From: Gallionella sp.
Lineage (GTDB): Bacteria; Pseudomonadota; Gammaproteobacteria; Burkholderiales; Gallionellaceae
DNA: 8,611 bases
Assembly (NCBI GenBank): GCA_024654105.1
Contig: JANLID010000245.1
Location: forward strand, 1-8,611
Reading direction: 5' to 3'
Part shown: positions 5,875 through 8,611 of the stretch, piece by piece
How the letters are laid out: each line of letters opens with the position of its first letter
How positions within the stretch are numbered: the stretch's first letter is position 1
Made by a program: the position numbers and the translations under genes
The notes under the pieces: generated by a model
What the model was told of the DNA's origin: nothing
Seen by the model: only the letters and a program-made list of their open reading frames with translations
Database searches by the model: none

Positions 5875-6178
5875 ATTAGCAAAGCACCAAAATTCTGCGG
5901 AAATACAGGACGATGAGAATCCGGAGTGGACGGTAGAGGATTTTTCCAAGGCGCGCCCCGCATCGGAGGTATTGCCTGAAATTTTCCCTAAGGCCGTTGC
6001 CGACGCCATGCTCAAACGAGGCAGGCCACGTAAAGAGGTTACGAAGACTCCTGTCAATATACGTCTGTCTCCTGATGTGGTCGATGCATTCCGCGCGACA
6101 GGTAGAGGCTGGCAAACTCGCGTTGATGAAGCGTTGAAAGATTGGCTTAAATCTCATAAGCCAGCATCAAGCCACTGA
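5867..6178 (+). CDS. brnA: BrnA family antitoxin (ribbon-helix-helix)
   Basis: BrnA binds BrnT through its N-terminal part and DNA through a C-terminal ribbon-helix-helix domain, repressing the operon. The 103-residue protein shows the expected blocks: NPEWTVEDFSKARPASEVLP at about residues 18-37, RGRP (51-54), VNIRLSPDVVDAFRATGRGWQTRV (about 63-86) as the ribbon-helix-helix core, and a short helical tail. The start ATG lies inside the end of brnT (8-base overlap) with a GAGAGG site about nine bases upstream, so its translation is coupled to but separate from the toxin. The pair looks intact, with no disrupted codon in either gene. A terminator follows within 60 bases of the stop. Confidence 0.94.
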   Translation: MAKLAKHQNSAEIQDDENPEWTVEDFSKARPASEVLPEIFPKAVADAMLKRGRPRKEVTKTPVNIRLSPDVVDAFRATGRGWQTRVDEALKDWLKSHKPASSH

Positions 6179-6192
6179 GAATGTCATTTGCC

Positions 6193-6201
6193 AGTGCCCA
6201 G
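6193..6201 (-). repeat. Inverted copy of the repeat core after brnA
   Basis: AGTGCCCAG here is the exact reverse complement of CTGGGCACT, the core of the direct repeats at 5558-5566 and 6290-6298. Together with the copy before brnT it forms a pair of inverted 9-bp ends around brnTA (5558-6201, 644 bp). Nine matching bases could be chance. Confidence 0.5.
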
Positions 6202-6230
6202 ATTCATCGCTCCGGGCGCGCCATATCAGG

Positions 6231-6266
6231 AAAAGGCTTATTTCTCAATGGAGATAAGCCTTTTTT
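6231..6266 (+). terminator. Rho-independent terminator of brnTA
   Basis: AAAAGGCTTAT (6231-6241) pairs with ATAAGCCTTTT (6254-6264), extended inward by four more pairs, two of them G-U, around a CAAT loop. The stem runs into TTTTTT. It lies 52 bases after the brnA stop and isolates brnTA from parD. Confidence 0.88.
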
Positions 6267-6285
6267 CATTTTCATCTGAACAAAC

Positions 6286-6300
6286 AAAACTGGGCACTTT
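6286..6300 (+). repeat. Direct repeat copy 2 (15 bp), before parD
   Basis: Identical to 5554-5568. Like copy 1 it lies about 20 bases beyond the T-run of a terminator and just before the promoter region of a toxin-antitoxin gene. Confidence 0.9.
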
Positions 6301-6302
6301 CT

Positions 6303-6336
6303 TGAAGTGTTGGCAATTTATGGCATAAACTGCCAT
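6303..6336 (+). promoter_or_regulatory. Putative parD promoter with TGGCA operator array
   Basis: TTGAAG (6303-6308) and TAAACT (6326-6331), with a 17-base spacer, form a moderate promoter. TGGCA recurs at 6311 and 6321, and its complement TGCCA starts at 6331, exactly ten bases apart each time. ATGGCA (6320-6325) and TGCCAT (6331-6336) make a perfect 6-bp palindrome over the -10. Helically phased half-sites are what a ribbon-helix-helix repressor such as ParD would bind. The operator reading is better supported than the exact promoter boxes. Confidence 0.6.
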
Positions 6337-6368
6337 GCCGATAACAATAGTATTTTTGGGGAATCGCT

Positions 6369-6644
6369 ATGTCTATGAATGTGTCTTTGCCGCCTGAATT
6401 GGAAGCGCGCGTTCGTCAGCGTGTTGAATCTGGTATGTATGGTTCCGCAAGCGAGGTAATTCGTGAAGCGCTGCGATTATTTGAGGCATACGAGCAGGTT
6501 AAAGCGGCCAGGCTCGACAGTTTGCGCCAGGATATTGCCGCTGGATTAAACGACGCGAAGAGTGGCCGCATAAAAGAAATTAATTTTGCCAACCTAAAAC
6601 AGCAAGGTCGACAACTGCTAAAAACTCGCAAGGCTGCGGCCTGA
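6369..6644 (+). CDS. parD: ParD family antitoxin (ribbon-helix-helix), partner toxin destroyed
   Basis: ParD neutralises the ParE gyrase-poisoning toxin and represses the parDE promoter. The 91-residue product is complete. An N-terminal ribbon-helix-helix domain (about residues 1-45) shows MNVSLPPELEARVRQRV and the helix GSASEVIREALRLFE. A C-terminal extension (46-91) containing GLNDAKSGRIKEI and GRQLL would wrap the toxin. The ATG at 6369 has a GGGGAA site five bases upstream; a second ATG at 6375 is less well placed. The stop TGA overlaps the start of the parE remnant in a TGATG junction, the usual parDE arrangement. As the toxin is truncated after about 20 codons, this is now an orphan antitoxin that may still regulate its own promoter or cross-neutralise another ParE. 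Confidence 0.9.
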   Translation: MSMNVSLPPELEARVRQRVESGMYGSASEVIREALRLFEAYEQVKAARLDSLRQDIAAGLNDAKSGRIKEINFANLKQQGRQLLKTRKAAA

Positions 6645-6739
6645 TGCCACGCGTCCGTTTTACTGGCTTAGCGGAAGCCGATCTTCTGGAACTGTGGTTG
6701 AACTGCGCATTCCCTATTCCGATCCGCGCGAACTGGTGA
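6644..6739 (+). pseudogene. parE: parE toxin remnant (5' end only)
   Basis: Reading from the ATG that overlaps the parD stop gives MPRVRFTGLAEADLLELWLN, a good ParE N-terminus; ParE proteins usually begin with a beta strand and then a helix ending in an E-x-W-x-Y/N pattern. After this the similarity ends. The frame continues for about eleven unrelated codons and stops at 6737-6739, giving 31 residues against the usual 95-100. The ParE core and its active C-terminal part are missing, so the product cannot be a working toxin. The sequence replacing the rest is a piece of a WYL-domain regulator in another frame. Confidence 0.8.
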
Positions 6740-6843
6740 TGGATATTCTCAAGCATGGGGCCGATGTTGAAACCGTCTCGCCCAAGTCGTTACGGGATGA
6801 GGTAATACAGCACCTGCGAACCGCGCTGTCGCGCTATCGGTAA
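6688..6843 (+). pseudogene. 3' fragment of a WYL-domain transcriptional regulator
   Basis: In the frame starting at 6688 the sequence reads GTVVELRIPYSDPRELVMD and continues through ILKHGADVETV, SPKSLRDEV and a final helix to the TAA at 6841-6843, about 51 codons. This is a close match in pattern to the last part of WYL-domain regulators (HTH plus WYL proteins of roughly 230-330 residues), where RELVMDILKHGADVEV is a strongly conserved stretch near the C-terminus. No start codon, HTH or WYL core is present upstream, so the gene is only a tail. The first bases (about 6688-6703) can be read as either ParE or WYL coding sequence, placing the junction there. Confidence 0.78.
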
Positions 6844-6845
6844 AC

Positions 6846-6875
6846 TTGGCAGGTTCTGCAGCCCTCTGCTAAGAT
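6846..6875 (+). promoter_or_regulatory. Putative promoter of the phd-vapC operon
   Basis: TTGGCA (6846-6851) and TAAGAT (6870-6875), with an 18-base spacer, are a reasonable sigma-70 pair. Downstream, ATGACCA occurs twice (6874-6880 and 6888-6894). The dyad CTTAT/ATAAG (6885-6889 and 6894-6898) overlaps the AAGGAG ribosome binding site at 6896-6901. These may be antitoxin operator half-sites or a weak leader hairpin. Confidence 0.5.
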
Positions 6876-6908
6876 GACCACTTGCTTATGACCATAAGGA
6901 GAAACACC

Positions 6909-7184
6909 ATGCAAATACCTGCGGCAGAATTCAAGGCGAATTGCCTTAAGATCATGGACGAGGTGGAGAAAAGCCACGATCCGGTCATCATCACCAAGCG
7001 CGGCAGGCCGGTCGCCAAACTGGTGCCGGTGGAACGTCCCGGAACAAAACGCAAACCATTGTTCGGTTACATGGCAGGCGAGGCCACCCTGCTCGGTGAT
7101 GTGGTGAACATGCCGAAGACCGTCTGGGAAGCCGATGCCGGAACGGAACCCAATCTCGTGGCAAAGACCCGCCGTGCGCGCTGA
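6909..7184 (+). CDS. Phd/YefM family antitoxin
   Basis: Antitoxins of the Phd/YefM fold bind DNA as dimers with their N-terminal half and a toxin with their C-terminal tail. The 91-residue product has the signature MQIPAAEFKANCLKIMDEVE at its start, followed by PVIITKRGRPVAKLVPVE (about residues 25-42), both typical of the family. The C-terminal part, starting at about residue 50 with LFGYMAGEATLLGDV, is the variant seen in antitoxins paired with PIN toxins. ATG 6909 has an AAGGAG site with a 7-base spacer, which favours it over an upstream in-frame ATG at 6882. Its stop lies inside the next gene, giving an 11-base overlap if the toxin starts at GTG 7174. The pair appears intact. Confidence 0.9.
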   Translation: MQIPAAEFKANCLKIMDEVEKSHDPVIITKRGRPVAKLVPVERPGTKRKPLFGYMAGEATLLGDVVNMPKTVWEADAGTEPNLVAKTRRAR

Positions 7185-7602
7185 ACCTTCCCTGCTGCTG
7201 GACACCCATATCTGGCTGTGGCTGGCTTGCGGCGTACAGGGAAAGATCAGCCCCTCCGCATTGCGCACCATCGAACGGGCCGGTCAGCGCCGCACGCTGT
7301 TTGTCTCCATCATCTCGGTGTGGGAAATCGCCCTGCTCGAAAGCAAACGGCGGATCGTCCTGCCGATGCCGGCGCAAAAATGGGTGGAACGCGCACTCGA
7401 CAATCCGGAGATAAAACTGATCGGCCTCAATGAACCGGAAATTGTCCTGGATAGCTGCCACCTTCCGGAAGAATTTCATGCCGATCCGGCGGATCGTTTT
7501 CTGGTTGCCGCCGCCCGCGCCAGAAACGCCACACTGGTGACTGCCGACCAGCGCATTTTGGACTATTCTATGTCCGGACACGTGAAAACCCTCGCTCCAT
7601 AG
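7174..7602 (+). CDS. vapC: VapC-type PIN-domain toxin
   Basis: PIN-domain toxins are magnesium-dependent ribonucleases, often cutting tRNA or rRNA. With GTG 7174 as start the protein has 142 residues. The acidic active-site set is complete: Asp10 in LLLDTHIWLW, Glu51 in SVWEIALL, Asp104 and Asp107 in FHADPADRFLVAAAR, and Asp125 in LVTADQRILDYS. FHADPADR is typical of the subfamily that pairs with Phd/YefM antitoxins. GTG is chosen because family members begin only a few residues before LLLDTH, although it has no strong ribosome binding site and would rely on coupling to the antitoxin. ATG 7135, in the same frame, would add 13 residues and a 50-base overlap. Nothing in the gene looks damaged. 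Confidence 0.9.
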   Translation: MRAEPSLLLDTHIWLWLACGVQGKISPSALRTIERAGQRRTLFVSIISVWEIALLESKRRIVLPMPAQKWVERALDNPEIKLIGLNEPEIVLDSCHLPEEFHADPADRFLVAAARARNATLVTADQRILDYSMSGHVKTLAP

Positions 7603-7728
7603 CCGGGTGCGCTTGAGGGGGTTTGAACAGGCAGCAAGATCGGGGGAAACTGTAAATTGCTTGCCGCTTCCAACCTGAATTTGCCGGGTTCGTGCCGCAG
7701 CAAAATACACAGCACAAAAGGTGAAAGC

Positions 7729-8595
7729 ATGAAACCGGGACGCAACGACCCCTGCCCATGCGGCAGCGGGAAAAAATACAAGCAATGCTGTTTGAAAACG
7801 GAACAGGCTCAGCCCGAAGATGACTTTCTCTGGCGCAGGATACGCCGCGCGATTGGAGGATCGCCCGCACGGCTGCTCGAATTCTCCAACAGCCATTTCG
7901 GGCGGGAAGCGTTGCTGGAAGCCTGGGAAGAATTCATGCCTTGGGAGGATGAACCATTCGCCCCCGACACGCCGCACATGCCGATATTCATGCCCTGGTT
8001 CTTTTACGACTGGACACCAGACCCGCTCGAAACGTCGGTGAAACATGAGTCGCTGGACGGGCGCACTCTGGCGCGCGCGTATCTGGCAAAAAAAGGGCGG
8101 CAACTCGACCCGCTCTACGCGCGCTATCTCGAACAATGCTGCGCCGCACCCTTCAGCTTTTATGACGTGCTTTCGGTGCGTCCCGGAACAGGCTTTACCT
8201 TGCGCGACATCTTCACCGGCGAAGAAGCGGACGTGACCGAGCATTCCGGTTCTCAACAAACGCAAGTTGGCGACATCATATTTGCCAAGTTGGCACGTAT
8301 CGATCAGGTAACGATGCTGGAAGCCTGTGCACCCGTGATGTTTCCACCCACAGAGAAAAGTGTCATCCTTGATCTGCGCAAGAAGATCAATCGCCGCAAA
8401 CTGCCGATCACGCCGGAACTGCTCAAAGAATACATTTACGAAATGCTGGGCATCTATCACGACATCACTCACCGCCTGCTCAACCCGTCCATGCCGCAAC
8501 TGCAAAACACCGATGGCGACCCGCTAATTTTTAACAAATTGATCTACAGCCTCGAATGTTCCCCGCGCGGAGCGCTCGATGCCAGGGGTGGCTGA
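7729..8595 (+). CDS. SEC-C motif (zinc-binding) protein of unknown function, possibly truncated
   Basis: The 288-residue product starts with a SEC-C motif, GRNDPCPCGSGKKYKQCC, with Cys9, Cys11, Cys20 and Cys21 in the CxCx8CC spacing that binds zinc in the SecA tail and in many small proteins. The rest is a hydrophilic, Trp-rich domain of a family I know only as SEC-C domain-containing proteins. Conserved-looking blocks are YDVLSVRPGTGFTLRDIFTG (about residues 145-164) and LQNTDGDPLIFNKLIYSL near the end. ATG 7729 has an AAGGTGA site about four to five bases upstream and places the SEC-C motif at the N-terminus as in relatives; an in-frame ATG at 7657 is less likely. The frame stops at 8593-8595 soon after SPRGALDA, where I would expect relatives to continue, so a frameshift is possible. 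No transmembrane segment or signal is seen. Confidence 0.78.
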   Translation: MKPGRNDPCPCGSGKKYKQCCLKTEQAQPEDDFLWRRIRRAIGGSPARLLEFSNSHFGREALLEAWEEFMPWEDEPFAPDTPHMPIFMPWFFYDWTPDPLETSVKHESLDGRTLARAYLAKKGRQLDPLYARYLEQCCAAPFSFYDVLSVRPGTGFTLRDIFTGEEADVTEHSGSQQTQVGDIIFAKLARIDQVTMLEACAPVMFPPTEKSVILDLRKKINRRKLPITPELLKEYIYEMLGIYHDITHRLLNPSMPQLQNTDGDPLIFNKLIYSLECSPRGALDARGG

Positions 8596-8611
8596 CCAAT
8601 GCTGATTCAGC

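Noticed and set aside
6991..8505. Open frame of 504 codons on the - strand opposite the Phd, VapC and SEC-C genes.
   Set aside because: It lies antisense to three genes with clear family motifs. Its protein is rich in Arg, His, Gln and Phe with no recognisable domain, as expected of a shadow of GC-rich coding DNA.
1..8611. CRISPR arrays, riboswitches, transposase genes and phage structural genes were looked for.
   Set aside because: No regularly spaced repeats, no recognisable riboswitch core and no transposase or phage protein motifs were seen in any frame.

Overview
The window looks like a GC-rich betaproteobacterial chromosome. A Nitrosomonadales/Gallionellaceae-type organism is my guess from protein flavour and gene order; no search was possible. 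It falls into a conserved housekeeping half (1-5057) and an accessory half (about 5250-8611) with a tRNA gene near the boundary.

Housekeeping half. On the + strand are the 3' end of rodA and the complete rlpA, both part of the cell-elongation/peptidoglycan machinery. Facing them on the - strand is a tightly packed five-gene operon, read from 5057 down to 1677: a CoA-binding (YccU-like) protein, tag (3-methyladenine DNA glycosylase I), dapF (diaminopimelate epimerase), a DUF484 protein and xerC. Three of its four junctions are ATGA stop/start overlaps. At the fourth, the dapF stop codon touches the DUF484 ribosome binding site. The convergent rlpA/xerC gap carries a diverged long inverted repeat.

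Boundary. The 359-base gap 5058-5416 has no convincing gene but is rich in palindromes: a stem-loop of about 47 bp that seems to interrupt a second intergenic repeat, then a perfect 11-bp inverted repeat just before tRNA-Arg(CCG) (5417-5493, CCA encoded). A rho-independent terminator follows the tRNA.

Accessory half. Everything recognisable from 5577 to 7602 is toxin-antitoxin material. First comes an intact brnT-brnA pair with a strong promoter whose -10 lies in a palindrome; its geometry predicts a leaderless brnT mRNA. Next is parD, whose parE partner is destroyed: about 19-20 codons of parE run directly into the 3' end of an unrelated WYL-domain regulator gene. Last is a Phd/YefM-type antitoxin with a VapC-type PIN toxin. 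The brnTA block has clearly lower GC than the housekeeping genes. A 15-bp exact repeat lies before brnT and again before parD, and an inverted 9-bp copy of its core lies just after brnA. The window ends with a SEC-C zinc-motif protein that may be frameshifted near its 3' end.

The layout suggests a tRNA-adjacent hotspot where small toxin-antitoxin modules accumulated and were partly eroded. I see no clearly new multi-gene system. The most unusual items are the parE/WYL chimeric junction, the repeats around brnTA, and the nested palindromes upstream of the tRNA.
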